This document shows, in pieces, positions 7,444 to 16,576 of a stretch of 64,000 nt of DNA. Below the pieces are notes generated by a model, which saw nothing but the letters and a program-made list of their open reading frames with translations, made no database searches and was not told the origin of the DNA. The DNA is taken from the IMG/VR virus record IMGVR_UViG_3300035199_000798, positions 1-64,000 of that record, one strand, 5' to 3'. The stretch comes from a virus. Both the position numbers and the translations under genes were made by a program. Within the stretch, counting starts at the first letter, position 1; the number at the start of each line of letters is the position of its first letter.

Positions 7444-9684
7444 ATGGCAAACCAAGACGACCTCACCCTTCAAGAACAGATAAACGCAGCCCTTGACGAT
7501 CAGTTCGGGAAAAAACAGGCCCTTATGGACCAGGACATGCGCGCCGCCGCAGAGGCTCAAGCCAAACTCGCCATTCAGCAAGAAGAGTTAGCGTTGGCGG
7601 AAAAACAGCTTGTGGAGGCGCAAAAAGCTAACAAAGAGGCCGAGAAAAAGGCGGCTTTTGACGGCATCAGTATCAAAACTCAAGATTCGGCGCTTGAAAA
7701 AGCCCAAAAACTTGTCGCCCAAACCAAAGCCAATGTCAAGGAAACAAAAAAACAAGTAAAAGCCACCGAAGGCGTCGCAAAAGCGTTCGGCGACACGCTG
7801 GCACGTGTAGACACTCTAAAGGGTCAGCTTTTAGGCATCAACGAAGTTACTGAGCAGCTTGGCGAAGAACTCACTAAAGACGGGAAGATTGTAGGCAACA
7901 TTACCCGAAAAGTGGGCAAGCTAGTCAAAGGGATAGGAGACAGCTTCACAGGCGCAAATATGCTGGGCAAAGCTTTCGAAAGCGCCCAAGAAAAAGTTGT
8001 CGGGATGAACGACAGCCTTAACCAAACTGCTAAAAAATATGGCATTACAGACGCCATCGGCCGCGCAAAAGAGTTTGACGCCACAATGCGCAAGACGGCG
8101 CGCCAAGTAGGTATCACAAGCCTTGACGCGATGTATGCCCAAAACGAGATGTTTGAGGCCGCCATTGAAGGCACCGTCCATACGGGAGACAGCTACTTAA
8201 AGATGAACGCCGCCGTCTTTAAAACTTCTACCGTTTTCCGCCAGGCCTCGAAGAGTATGAGAGAGGACATGACCCTCATAAGCCTCGACCTTCAACAAAC
8301 ATTTGGAGTGACCGCAGGAGAAAGCACGCAGGTCATGCAAGAGTTGGCCACCACTTTTGGAAAGACGGGTCCTCAAGTAACGAAGCTTACCGCAGACTTG
8401 GCGATGATGGCACAAACACAAGGACGAGACGTCAACAAGAGCTTCCAAGATTTTGCCAATATGTCCGGACAGTTAGCCAAGTTTGGCCTTCCAAGTGCTA
8501 CCAAGGAATTCGCGCGTCTTCAAGCGATCGAAGAAAAAACTGGCGCCTCTATGAACAATCTCGTGAGCAGCATGGACACTTTTAGCACCTTTGAAGGGGC
8601 TCTCACTGCCGCCTCCAAACTTAATGCCGCTTTCGGAAGCACCATCGACGGCATGGAACTCATGGACACAATGATGACCGGCGGTCCAGCCGAAGCGCTT
8701 CTGCAGCTCCGCCAACGCTTGGATGAAACGGGTCAATCGTTTGAGTCGATGAACTACGCTCAAAAGCGCGTGATGGCAGAAGCCACCGGCATGGGCGTAA
8801 GCGATCTTGCTAAATTTATGTCCACCCCCTTTGATGAACTAGAAGCCGCAGTTGCCGACTCAGATAAGAGCATTGAAGGTCTGACCGCTTCCCAAGAAAA
8901 ACTCAAAGCCGCCACCGAAGGCACCTTAACCGGGGCAGAAGCGCAAGCGAAGTTGCAAGATGATCAGCGCGCAGCCGTACAAGAATTGGGATCCGCATTG
9001 GAGCAAATGGAAGTTGTGATGGCCCGTAACACAAACGCCTGGGTTGCCTTTGGAATGGCGGCCGCCCAATCAGCCGGAATGTTTGTCGGCGGCCTGGCCA
9101 AAATGCTGGCCAAGTTCATATTCTTTGAGAAGGCTCAGACAGCATCAGCCGGCACTGGCACTGCCGAGCGCATCGGATTGGCCGGAGCGGAAACCGCAGC
9201 CTGGAACGCCCGGAATCTAGCCAGATTGGGCATTGCGGGGCTAGCCGTGGCGGCCGTATATGGGGCATACAAAGCCGGCGAATGGATGGCTGACAACACC
9301 GATCACTTAGGGTTTGACACGGCGCCCAATAAAGACGCACAGGATAATCCCATACCAACAATGATAGGTCCCGGGGAAACTGCCTTTGCCGTCGGCCAAA
9401 ATTTTATTAGCCAGCCCACGATGGCCACCGTTGGCGAGGGCGGCGCCCCAGAAATCGCCAACATAAAGGGTCAAAACTACATGGTAGGCATGGGTGGCCC
9501 TCAGAACATAGCGCTTGGCGCAGGCGACAGCGTATCTCCTACGCAGGGCGCGCAGGCGGCCGGCCCCAAAGAGGTTGTAATGAACTTTACCTTTGTTGAC
9601 GAGAACGGCAAAAAGAAAACTCAACGCATTCAACGCGAATTTAAAGAAATGATGAACGAGAAATTACAGTTCAGTTATACTTAA
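7444..9684 (+). CDS. Tail tape measure protein
   Basis: A 746-residue protein. Residues 30-130 are a heptad-like Ala/Lys/Glu/Gln-rich coiled coil; residues 200-500 are helical and Met-rich; residues about 520-620 hold hydrophobic helices (for example FGMAAAQSAGMFVGGLAKML and a later IAGLAVAAVYGAYKAG). The C-terminus has GPGETAFAVGQNFI and VGEGGAPEI, close to the VGE-GGPE motif at the ends of many tape measures. It sits between tube and baseplate genes, as expected. It would fill the tube lumen and set tail length. The preceding stop is 9 bases away and the Shine-Dalgarno sequence is weak, so coupling is probable. Confidence 0.8.
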   Translation: MANQDDLTLQEQINAALDDQFGKKQALMDQDMRAAAEAQAKLAIQQEELALAEKQLVEAQKANKEAEKKAAFDGISIKTQDSALEKAQKLVAQTKANVKETKKQVKATEGVAKAFGDTLARVDTLKGQLLGINEVTEQLGEELTKDGKIVGNITRKVGKLVKGIGDSFTGANMLGKAFESAQEKVVGMNDSLNQTAKKYGITDAIGRAKEFDATMRKTARQVGITSLDAMYAQNEMFEAAIEGTVHTGDSYLKMNAAVFKTSTVFRQASKSMREDMTLISLDLQQTFGVTAGESTQVMQELATTFGKTGPQVTKLTADLAMMAQTQGRDVNKSFQDFANMSGQLAKFGLPSATKEFARLQAIEEKTGASMNNLVSSMDTFSTFEGALTAASKLNAAFGSTIDGMELMDTMMTGGPAEALLQLRQRLDETGQSFESMNYAQKRVMAEATGMGVSDLAKFMSTPFDELEAAVADSDKSIEGLTASQEKLKAATEGTLTGAEAQAKLQDDQRAAVQELGSALEQMEVVMARNTNAWVAFGMAAAQSAGMFVGGLAKMLAKFIFFEKAQTASAGTGTAERIGLAGAETAAWNARNLARLGIAGLAVAAVYGAYKAGEWMADNTDHLGFDTAPNKDAQDNPIPTMIGPGETAFAVGQNFISQPTMATVGEGGAPEIANIKGQNYMVGMGGPQNIALGAGDSVSPTQGAQAAGPKEVVMNFTFVDENGKKKTQRIQREFKEMMNEKLQFSYT

Positions 9685-9704
9685 TAGAAAGGAGACCACA
9701 ATAA

Positions 9705-10520
9705 ATGGCTGCCATGCAAAATGTTATCAAAATAAAACCGATGCACATTCCCAATACACCGGCCTTGACTTTTCCAACCATCATAACGCAGTTTGAAGAC
9801 ACATGGACACCAAATTGGCGCTCTGAGATGGTGTATGCGCGCATGGACCCGCTTGGGTTTTATGGAGGCACCACTCGCACCCTGACACTAGGTTTTAGGG
9901 TAATCGGGGAAGATCCATATGAAGCACAGAACAACATGGCTCAGCTAGAAAAGCTTATCCAATATCAATATCCCACGTTTCAACGGCACGGCGCGATGGC
10001 CACTTTGAAGGCACCTCCGTACTTTAGCGTGGAGGTTATGAATCTGGCACGCACCTCGGGCGGCTCTAGAAATAAAGGGACGCAAGGCCTCCAAGGTTAT
10101 TTTACTTCGCCTCTTACAATTAACCCTGGCTTTCAAGACAAGACCAACCCCCAGTACTTTAGCTCTGATTTCAAGAAAATCTACTTTTCGGATGTCAATG
10201 TCACTTTTCAAATGGTTGTTTTACATTCTCATGAAGTGGGCTTTTACAATCAAAATACGACTTACGGAGTGGGCGCTGGTCAAGAAACCTACCCCTATGG
10301 GGTTTCCCCATCCGCGGACGGGCCCTCCAACGCCGCGGCGGGCAAAGCCGCGGGTTATGGCCCGAACATCCCCCATGCGACTAACACCGCGGTGCAAGGG
10401 GTCACACAAGTCGTGGCAAAAGGCCTCAATGTGGCGAACGCGCAAGGTAGAATTGCGCGGAACAGGGCGAATCTGAGTGCCCAGCAGCGGAGGATAATGA
10501 GAAGGCGATACAACCCATAG
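9705..10520 (+). CDS. Baseplate-tube junction protein, gp48/gp54-like
   Basis: A 271-residue protein with a good GAAAGGAG site. Near residue 33 it has TWTPNWRSEMVYARMDPLGF, followed by GTTRTLTLGFRVIGEDPYEA and a LEKLIQYQYPTF block; this is the pattern of tube-initiating baseplate proteins that connect the hub to the first tube ring. The C-terminal 70 residues are Ala/Gly/Arg-rich and likely disordered. Its location between tape measure and gp53-like wedge fits. The specific gp48 or gp54 assignment is uncertain. Confidence 0.52.
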   Translation: MAAMQNVIKIKPMHIPNTPALTFPTIITQFEDTWTPNWRSEMVYARMDPLGFYGGTTRTLTLGFRVIGEDPYEAQNNMAQLEKLIQYQYPTFQRHGAMATLKAPPYFSVEVMNLARTSGGSRNKGTQGLQGYFTSPLTINPGFQDKTNPQYFSSDFKKIYFSDVNVTFQMVVLHSHEVGFYNQNTTYGVGAGQETYPYGVSPSADGPSNAAAGKAAGYGPNIPHATNTAVQGVTQVVAKGLNVANAQGRIARNRANLSAQQRRIMRRRYNP

Positions 10521-10532
10521 GATCCCACTATT

Positions 10533-10883
10533 ATGACAATATCTAGATATGACAAACGAGATATAATTAAAAACACTTCGCTCGACTACGCTTATTCGGA
10601 AATTTTCCGCGGTCGAGGTCTTGTTTCACCGCTCCAATATACCCTCGCCAGCTTCAAGAACCTCACCGAGAAAGAGATAGAAGGCTTCCAACTGGAAACT
10701 AAAATATGGTCCGTTGGGGAAAAGTACTTTAAATTGGCTTATGAATATTATGGTGACCCGGAATATTGGTGGGTCATCGCCTGGTATAACCAGAAGCCCC
10801 TGGAGACAGATTTTGTTCCGGGAGAGGTGGTGGAAATTCCGCTCCCCTTGGAATTGGTTCTCCAAGAATTAGACGTTTACTAA
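10533..10883 (+). CDS. Baseplate wedge protein, gp53-like (LysM-type fold)
   Basis: A 116-residue protein. The C-terminal half reads YKLAYEYYGDPEYWWVIAWYNQ-like (here YFKLAYEYYGDPEYWW then VIAWYNQKP), followed by DFVPGEVVEIPLP. This 'YGDPxYWWVIA...N...PGxxxxIP' pattern is typical of gp53-like and LysM-containing baseplate wedge proteins. It lies in the baseplate block. The size is smaller than T4 gp53 (196 residues), so only the core domain may be present. Confidence 0.6.
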   Translation: MTISRYDKRDIIKNTSLDYAYSEIFRGRGLVSPLQYTLASFKNLTEKEIEGFQLETKIWSVGEKYFKLAYEYYGDPEYWWVIAWYNQKPLETDFVPGEVVEIPLPLELVLQELDVY

Positions 10884-10903
10884 ACTATTGAGGAATACAG
10901 ACG

Positions 10904-13900
10904 ATGGCCATTAATGAGATTGGCGCCGAAAGCCTAGAATTAAATGATCAATGTATCTTATTCGAGCTAGCGGAAGGGATTCTCGCCGAGGCCGGCAACG
11001 CCACAATGACCGAAGACACCCACATTGTAGGTTATGATCTGCCGGTCATCATGCCCGGCGAACCCACCAGGGACCAGCCCTTGACAAACATTCAAGACCA
11101 AAGTATAACTGCCGCGCGCGCCAGACGGTACCTAGGTCAGGGTACAACCTCAGTCCACGAGTCAAACTACGATTACATAAAATACATTAGTTTGCGCTCC
11201 CCCACGCGACAATTTTTGGAAATAACACCGCCTGAAGTGGCGCAGCTAGCCCCGTCCATTAAAATTGACGTGGCATATTACGATGAGCGGGGGCGATTCC
11301 ACCATGCGGTACCCATGGATTTTCCTAATCATACCGACTTAAGCGGGCTCTTGGGATCCCAATCCCGACGCTTTGGCGCGGGCATAAAAGAAATTTCCAT
11401 CATCCACGAGGGAATTGACTCAGCAACCGCTAAAATTGTGTTGATAGACTCTGTGTTCGTGTTCCAAGATTTCCGCACTCTCGCCCAAACCAATTATCAA
11501 AATCTTATCAGTTTGGGAATAAGGAGCACTTCCAACCTCTTGCGCTATTTGCGATTTCGGTTTGGATGGGACTCCAGCCCCGGAATATCTGGTGACCTGG
11601 CGCTCCCTCAGCTGAGATCGGAAGTGCGCGGAGAGTTGGTAAAATACACTTTTGACTTTGCAGAAGACGGCAGCATTATTCTTAAAACCCAACATCGTGG
11701 GCATATTCACAGCATGTTTGGCAACTTGCCTGCGGCCAATGTTCTCGGCACTACGAAAACTCAAGAGTCGGCATTGCGCGCCGCATCGGTGAAGTTTCTC
11801 GACGACGCAATGAAAAAGATTCGGACTCAAAACGTATCAAATCAGGAAGAACTGGCCATAAAGCAGATGGCCCTGAGCGTGGTGATGGACACATTGTCGG
11901 AATTTAGTATCATTAACCAGACGACCTTCACAGCCAAAACGGCTTTCAACAACCGCGATGACGTCCCCGACAACTGGAAGGTCGTGGCGAATCCATCCAG
12001 CACCTACCATGGTATCAAGACGGCCGTCAAGGCCGGCCTGGAGCACGTCACTGCGGGTACCCCCACGCGCAGCGCGCATACCTATGTGGAGCTTATTGAA
12101 AGACCGGGCCTCGGCTTCGGAGCTGCGGCCGGTTTCAACGCGGCTCGCGGCATTGCGTTTTGGATTGACCCCGAGCACCTCACTACCACAGCTGTGGACG
12201 AAGCGCTGAGGCGGCAGTTGGGATCCGCCTATCCATCGGGCGCCGACGCCCTTGATATTGCGGATATTCGAGAAAAAGCGCTGGGTTTTTTAAGAGGGGC
12301 CCGTCGAAGCGCCCAGTCCGGCCGCACCACACAAATCGGCGGCAATCATCCTATTCACCAAGCCTGGAACCCGCGGAAGTCCCACGCCCACGGCCGCTCG
12401 GTGGCTCAGTGGGACCAGTTTATGCCTGCGGACTGGTATAGTGACGCGCGTCTCGTCTCGTGGGACGCCTACCAAGATATGTGGACCCATCTTCAACAGA
12501 ATCAAAAAGATCTGGGCATCGCGCGCGATCAGACCGGTCAGAACCTCAAGCCGCGCATGGTCCTTGCAACAGCGCGAAAACAGTTGGCACACAAAATGGG
12601 TCTTAGTAAATTTCTAAGTCTTTTCAACCTAGCGAAAACCCTCCGAGATCGCCAAAGAATATATTTGGGGGCAATGACAGAGATGCAAGCGGTCGCAATT
12701 GCGGGGGCCAAAACCTCCGCGCAGGCTCTCACCAATGTCTTCGCTCAAATCCACGCCCGGGAATTTCTTCGCAATATTATCAAGATCGCCCCAAAGGCAC
12801 CCGGGGTAACAACCGAAAAGGCAAAAGAGATGTTGTCAACTCCGATGATTGACTCTGTCCCCTTTATGTTTTTGGGAGAATTCTTATCCACGATTTTGGA
12901 GACCCCCGCCGATCTTGGCCCACAGCCAGCAGGAGGCCCGCCAAACACCATGCCTATGTGGGAATTGCTACGCGAACAAGCGGGAATTGATTTGCGGGTA
13001 GTGCTGGGCTATACCGATTTTGAAACCCCCTACAGCGGCCGAGTCGTCCGGAACTTTCCTCTTTATTACTTGCCGATATCCTTGACAAAAATGAACAATT
13101 TTATTGCCCGCGAGATTGTTGGTCGCGACAAAACGTTTTACTCTTTTGGAGAATTCTTAAAGGATGTCATTAATAAATTCCTGGACGTCCATTTTCACGT
13201 TTGCAGCAAGGTCGCCAATGCGGGATACACTCCGGCCACGCCCAAGCTGGATTTTGCTTTTGGAGAAACACCCCACGACGAAACCATCTGGTTTATATAC
13301 GACAGCAAACAAACGGGCAACGTACATCAGGGCCCCCACTGGGGGCGCTATAACGCAAACATGGTGGCCAAAATTCCTCATTTTTACCTAGGGGGCCCCA
13401 ACAAAGGCATCGCCAAAAAAGTCCAAATTAGGGATATTGCCGACCCGAGCCTTAAAACCGCCGTATTCTATAAATCCTCTCCATCTGACACTCTGGACCC
13501 GGGCAACGCCGGCCCAGCACAGGGACGCTGGGCGCCCGTTGTTTTTGAGGCGGAGGTGGAGACGTTGGGATACCCGAAGTTCCAACTAGGCCACATGATC
13601 TTTATAGACGCGCGTACGGTTATTTCGAGCCAACGGGCCCGCGAAAACTTCTTAGCAACAGGGTATTACGGAATTAAAAAGATCACCCACACCCTCACAC
13701 CAGACGATTTTTCCACCACTGTTAACGCCATTATTCAAGTGTCGGAGCGCGACAACCGCCAGGCACAAACCACCGGCAGGTTGACGCATAACCCGGAAGC
13801 AGCGCAAACGCCCGTCGACACGGATAACGATGTCTTAGTCGCCACCGCCACGGCGCCGAGCCCCGGGCACTTCCCAGCCCCCGCGCCAGGGTCCGTACAT

Positions 13901-14041
13901 TCGGTGTCGGCCGCCAGCGCCGCTGAAAAATTGGCTAAGAAAGCCGCGGAAGCGACGTCTGCCCAAGTGAAGAAAAACGTTAAGAAGATTAAAGCGACTA
14001 AAGACACTGATTACAGAAGCCCTGCCGACAGTGCCCCCTGA
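10904..14041 (+). CDS. Large baseplate hub protein, gp27/gpD-like
   Basis: A 1045-residue protein. The N-terminal region has KEISIIHEGIDSATAKIVLI and a beta-rich domain ending LRFRFGWDSSPG, as in hub (gp27, late control D) proteins. The C-terminal domain has a matching end piece: LGHMIFIDARTVIS, then TGYYGIKKITHTLTPDDFST, the 'locked, T-shaped' beta segment usual in hub C-terminal barrels. The middle (about residues 300-640) is a large insertion rich in His and Arg, without recognisable motifs. The last 80 residues are Ala/Pro/Lys-rich. It probably forms the baseplate hub. An alternative is a large structural protein of other function. Confidence 0.52.
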   Translation: MAINEIGAESLELNDQCILFELAEGILAEAGNATMTEDTHIVGYDLPVIMPGEPTRDQPLTNIQDQSITAARARRYLGQGTTSVHESNYDYIKYISLRSPTRQFLEITPPEVAQLAPSIKIDVAYYDERGRFHHAVPMDFPNHTDLSGLLGSQSRRFGAGIKEISIIHEGIDSATAKIVLIDSVFVFQDFRTLAQTNYQNLISLGIRSTSNLLRYLRFRFGWDSSPGISGDLALPQLRSEVRGELVKYTFDFAEDGSIILKTQHRGHIHSMFGNLPAANVLGTTKTQESALRAASVKFLDDAMKKIRTQNVSNQEELAIKQMALSVVMDTLSEFSIINQTTFTAKTAFNNRDDVPDNWKVVANPSSTYHGIKTAVKAGLEHVTAGTPTRSAHTYVELIERPGLGFGAAAGFNAARGIAFWIDPEHLTTTAVDEALRRQLGSAYPSGADALDIADIREKALGFLRGARRSAQSGRTTQIGGNHPIHQAWNPRKSHAHGRSVAQWDQFMPADWYSDARLVSWDAYQDMWTHLQQNQKDLGIARDQTGQNLKPRMVLATARKQLAHKMGLSKFLSLFNLAKTLRDRQRIYLGAMTEMQAVAIAGAKTSAQALTNVFAQIHAREFLRNIIKIAPKAPGVTTEKAKEMLSTPMIDSVPFMFLGEFLSTILETPADLGPQPAGGPPNTMPMWELLREQAGIDLRVVLGYTDFETPYSGRVVRNFPLYYLPISLTKMNNFIAREIVGRDKTFYSFGEFLKDVINKFLDVHFHVCSKVANAGYTPATPKLDFAFGETPHDETIWFIYDSKQTGNVHQGPHWGRYNANMVAKIPHFYLGGPNKGIAKKVQIRDIADPSLKTAVFYKSSPSDTLDPGNAGPAQGRWAPVVFEAEVETLGYPKFQLGHMIFIDARTVISSQRARENFLATGYYGIKKITHTLTPDDFSTTVNAIIQVSERDNRQAQTTGRLTHNPEAAQTPVDTDNDVLVATATAPSPGHFPAPAPGSVHSVSAASAAEKLAKKAAEATSAQVKKNVKKIKATKDTDYRSPADSAP

Positions 14042-14068
14042 GTTATTTTTTCTCTTGCTCCGCCACGG

Positions 14069-14080
14069 TGGCAATTGCCA
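14069..14080. repeat. 12-base palindrome in intergenic gap
   Basis: TGGCAATTGCCA is a perfect palindrome between two virion genes. It is flanked by a second GCCA/TGGC pair. It could be an operator or a weak terminator; the T run lies before, not after, it. Confidence 0.35.
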
Positions 14081-14087
14081 TGGCCTC

Positions 14088-14098
14088 ACTAATTATAA
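14088..14098 (+). promoter_or_regulatory. CTAATTATAA motif (candidate late promoter)
   Basis: ACTAATTATAA lies 32 bases before the TTG start of the next gene. It belongs to the recurrent motif family upstream of virion-type genes. Confidence 0.35.
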
Positions 14099-14130
14099 GA
14101 AGCGACCTAGGTTAAAAAGGAGACAATCCC

Positions 14131-15333
14131 TTGATTTATGACCCCCCTTTCTTCGGCAGCAGAGACATTGGCCCAACGCGGGCCTTCGTGGCGCGCAATT
14201 ATTACAAGATCGTGAGTTGGGACGCCTTCTCGGCGATACCCACAGGCAATCCCAACTGTGTTGACCTGTGGAATCATGTACCCCTGTATGGAAAAGTTTC
14301 GACACGGGGCATCTTGATGGTGCCTGATGAAAGTCGCTTGAGGTACGTTATGGGCGCTTCCAAGATTGCGCTGCTCCCGTGGGTTTATGAGGCGGTCCTG
14401 GATTTCCAAACGTATTTAGCGCGCGCTCAAGCGCAGGGACGTACAGACCTAGCAGAACTCTTTGGGAACTTCACGGTAAAAAGATCATATGAAACTCCAT
14501 ATGACGCCTATTTCACGCATGGAGCAGCGGTGATGCTGGCCTTTGGAGAGCATATCTCGTCGCGACCAAGTCGCAATGTGACGACCTTTGAACAGTATGT
14601 TACAGAGTTCATTAGATATGTAGGTTCACTCGAAGAGCCCTTTACGTTTGCTAGTTACTTTGCTTCCAGCCGAACAAGTCTTTTTTCAACAGCCCTCATG
14701 GCCTCTTTCGAGCCACGGGATGCCAATGAAGATGGCCCCAAGAACTTTTATTTCATGAACCAAGAATTTGATAAATATGTGAAGGCCGCCGCCAATTTTG
14801 GCCTCCGCGTTGACCAAAATGCCCCTTGGCGCGTAATTGCGGACATGAACTCTAAGCCTATGGCAACATATTTGGCGCGCCACAACCTCCCTGAGCTTTC
14901 GGATGCTTTTGACCAGTATTACACCCGCGCCGTAGACTACGAGCTAGCTGCCACAATGGAACTTCTTCACGAAGGGTACACTCACTATACTGATACTCAT
15001 AAGTCCAACTTTATTAACAAATATTGTATACGACCCGATTTCCTGTTTAAGCGCGCAATTAGCTCTCAAGTCGTCAAGCAAACGCAGCTTAGTGTTGCTA
15101 TCGAAAGTCTTTCGAAAGAGAGCTTTGCCAGTCAATATGACATAGTCCGATCTTTGCAGGTGTTGGAGGCCATCAAAAAAGCGGAACAGCGACGCATTGA
15201 CGCTCCCAGTCAGCGCATGTTTAAACGCCGGTTTGATCGACTTCTGGATCGAGGAGCGATCAACGCCGCCGCAGTGGCTCTTACACGTTTTTATAATGGC
15301 CCCCCTAAAATTCGTATCACAAAAAGTATTTGA
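14131..15333 (+). CDS. Probable virion-associated protein of unknown function
   Basis: A 400-residue protein starting at TTG after AAAAAGGAG, which decides the start. Notable segments are YYKIVSWDAFSAIP near the N-terminus, PFTFASYFASSRTSLFSTAL near the middle, a PKNFYFMNQEFDKYVKAAAN segment, and a basic C-terminus (QRMFKRRFDRLLDRG). I recognise no enzyme motif. It ends the tail block and is followed by a promoter for the replication genes, so a structural role is likely from context only. Confidence 0.7.
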   Translation: MIYDPPFFGSRDIGPTRAFVARNYYKIVSWDAFSAIPTGNPNCVDLWNHVPLYGKVSTRGILMVPDESRLRYVMGASKIALLPWVYEAVLDFQTYLARAQAQGRTDLAELFGNFTVKRSYETPYDAYFTHGAAVMLAFGEHISSRPSRNVTTFEQYVTEFIRYVGSLEEPFTFASYFASSRTSLFSTALMASFEPRDANEDGPKNFYFMNQEFDKYVKAAANFGLRVDQNAPWRVIADMNSKPMATYLARHNLPELSDAFDQYYTRAVDYELAATMELLHEGYTHYTDTHKSNFINKYCIRPDFLFKRAISSQVVKQTQLSVAIESLSKESFASQYDIVRSLQVLEAIKKAEQRRIDAPSQRMFKRRFDRLLDRGAINAAAVALTRFYNGPPKIRITKSI

Positions 15334-15357
15334 CATTTGATCTCAGCCTGGTATAAT
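15330..15357 (+). promoter_or_regulatory. Sigma70-type promoter for replication genes
   Basis: TTGACA, 16 bases, TATAAT: both hexamers are consensus. It lies 25 bases upstream of the DNA polymerase gene and separates the tail block from the replication block. Confidence 0.75.
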
Positions 15358-15382
15358 AAGGAAGCAAAACAGGGCGACAGGT

Positions 15383-16567
15383 ATGCTATTTCAAACGTTT
15401 GATGACAAAGATAATTGCGCATTAATATATCAAAACGGCCAGCTTTATACAACGCAGGCCGACTTGACCCTCACCTCTACTTGGTCATACGCCAATTACC
15501 TACGCGATAATGATATAGAATACGCACAATTATGGACTCAAGGATCGTCCCTAGCCCAATCTTGCCCTTCCTACCTGGCTGAGCATCTTAGAGAGGTTGA
15601 GACACGTCTAAAGGCCTTTATTCGCTCTTGTGGAATTGCCGGAGTAGATCTGGACGATGTGTGCTTTTATGAATTGGTGCCTCAAGCCTTTTTGCGCGAT
15701 TACGCCAACATTAAAAATGAAATCTCGCAACATGTTTTTCAGAAAATTAAACGGCCCGACAATTACCACCAATTGTTGAAGATTGTTAAGGTTATTTCCG
15801 ATATCAGGTACCGCCCCCTCGATTTGGATTTAACAAAGATGAACAAAGCTGCTATAAGAGATAGGAACATGTTTAAAACTCTTTCTTCTTGTAAGCGTAA
15901 CGTTGTTTATGACCCGTTTAAGACCATCACCGGTCGGCTGGCCACCAAAAGTCAAACTTTCCCGGCGCTCACACTGGGCCGAGAATATCGAAACGTTGTA
16001 ACTCCTACTAATGATTGGCTTTTTGAGCTTGATTTTAATGCCGCAGAGCTACGAACGGTATTGGCACTCTTGGGAAATGAACAACCCCTAGAGGACCTTC
16101 ATGATTGGAATATAAAAAATATTTTTTCCACTCCCATGAGCCGGGAAGAAGCCAAGAAGAAGATCTTCGCGTGGCTCTATAACCCTAACAACCAAGAGCA
16201 TGAGATTAACGCTATATATAATAGAGACCGGATCAAGGAATTATATTTCCAAGATGGCCGCGTGACCACCGATTTTAGTCGTACGATTGAGTGCGACGAC
16301 TTCCACGCCACGAATTATGTGATCCAGTCCACCGCAGCCGATCTTTTGTTTGAGCAGATGTATGATGTGTGGGAGTATCTACGGGATAAGAAGTCCTTCA
16401 TTAAGTTTTGTAACCACGACTCCATCATGATTGACTTGGCTGCCGAAGATCAAGGGTGCGTTAACGAAATTAAAGAACTCTTCAGTAACACCCGATACGG
16501 GAAATTTAAAATTAATTGCCTAGGCGGAAAAAGCTGGGGGAACATGAAACAGCTTTTGGTTCACTAA
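15383..16567 (+). CDS. Family A DNA polymerase, polymerase domain only
   Basis: A 394-residue polymerase palm/fingers domain. Thumb/palm segment TGRLATKSQTFPALTL matches the TGRL motif. Motif A is LFELDFNAAELR with the catalytic Asp and the ELR pair. The O helix (motif B) is REEAKKKIFAWLY, which fits RxxxKxxxFxxxY, with Asn instead of Gly after Tyr. Motif C is CNHDSIM, where the usual HDE is HDS but the catalytic Asp is kept. No 3'-5' or 5'-3' exonuclease domain is present; a separate 5'-3' exonuclease lies at 21475. It is far shorter than T7 polymerase (704 residues). A DnaE-type polymerase is also encoded, so its role (main, repair or lagging-strand synthesis) is open. Confidence 0.85.
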   Translation: MLFQTFDDKDNCALIYQNGQLYTTQADLTLTSTWSYANYLRDNDIEYAQLWTQGSSLAQSCPSYLAEHLREVETRLKAFIRSCGIAGVDLDDVCFYELVPQAFLRDYANIKNEISQHVFQKIKRPDNYHQLLKIVKVISDIRYRPLDLDLTKMNKAAIRDRNMFKTLSSCKRNVVYDPFKTITGRLATKSQTFPALTLGREYRNVVTPTNDWLFELDFNAAELRTVLALLGNEQPLEDLHDWNIKNIFSTPMSREEAKKKIFAWLYNPNNQEHEINAIYNRDRIKELYFQDGRVTTDFSRTIECDDFHATNYVIQSTAADLLFEQMYDVWEYLRDKKSFIKFCNHDSIMIDLAAEDQGCVNEIKELFSNTRYGKFKINCLGGKSWGNMKQLLVH

Positions 16568-16576
16568 GAGGATACA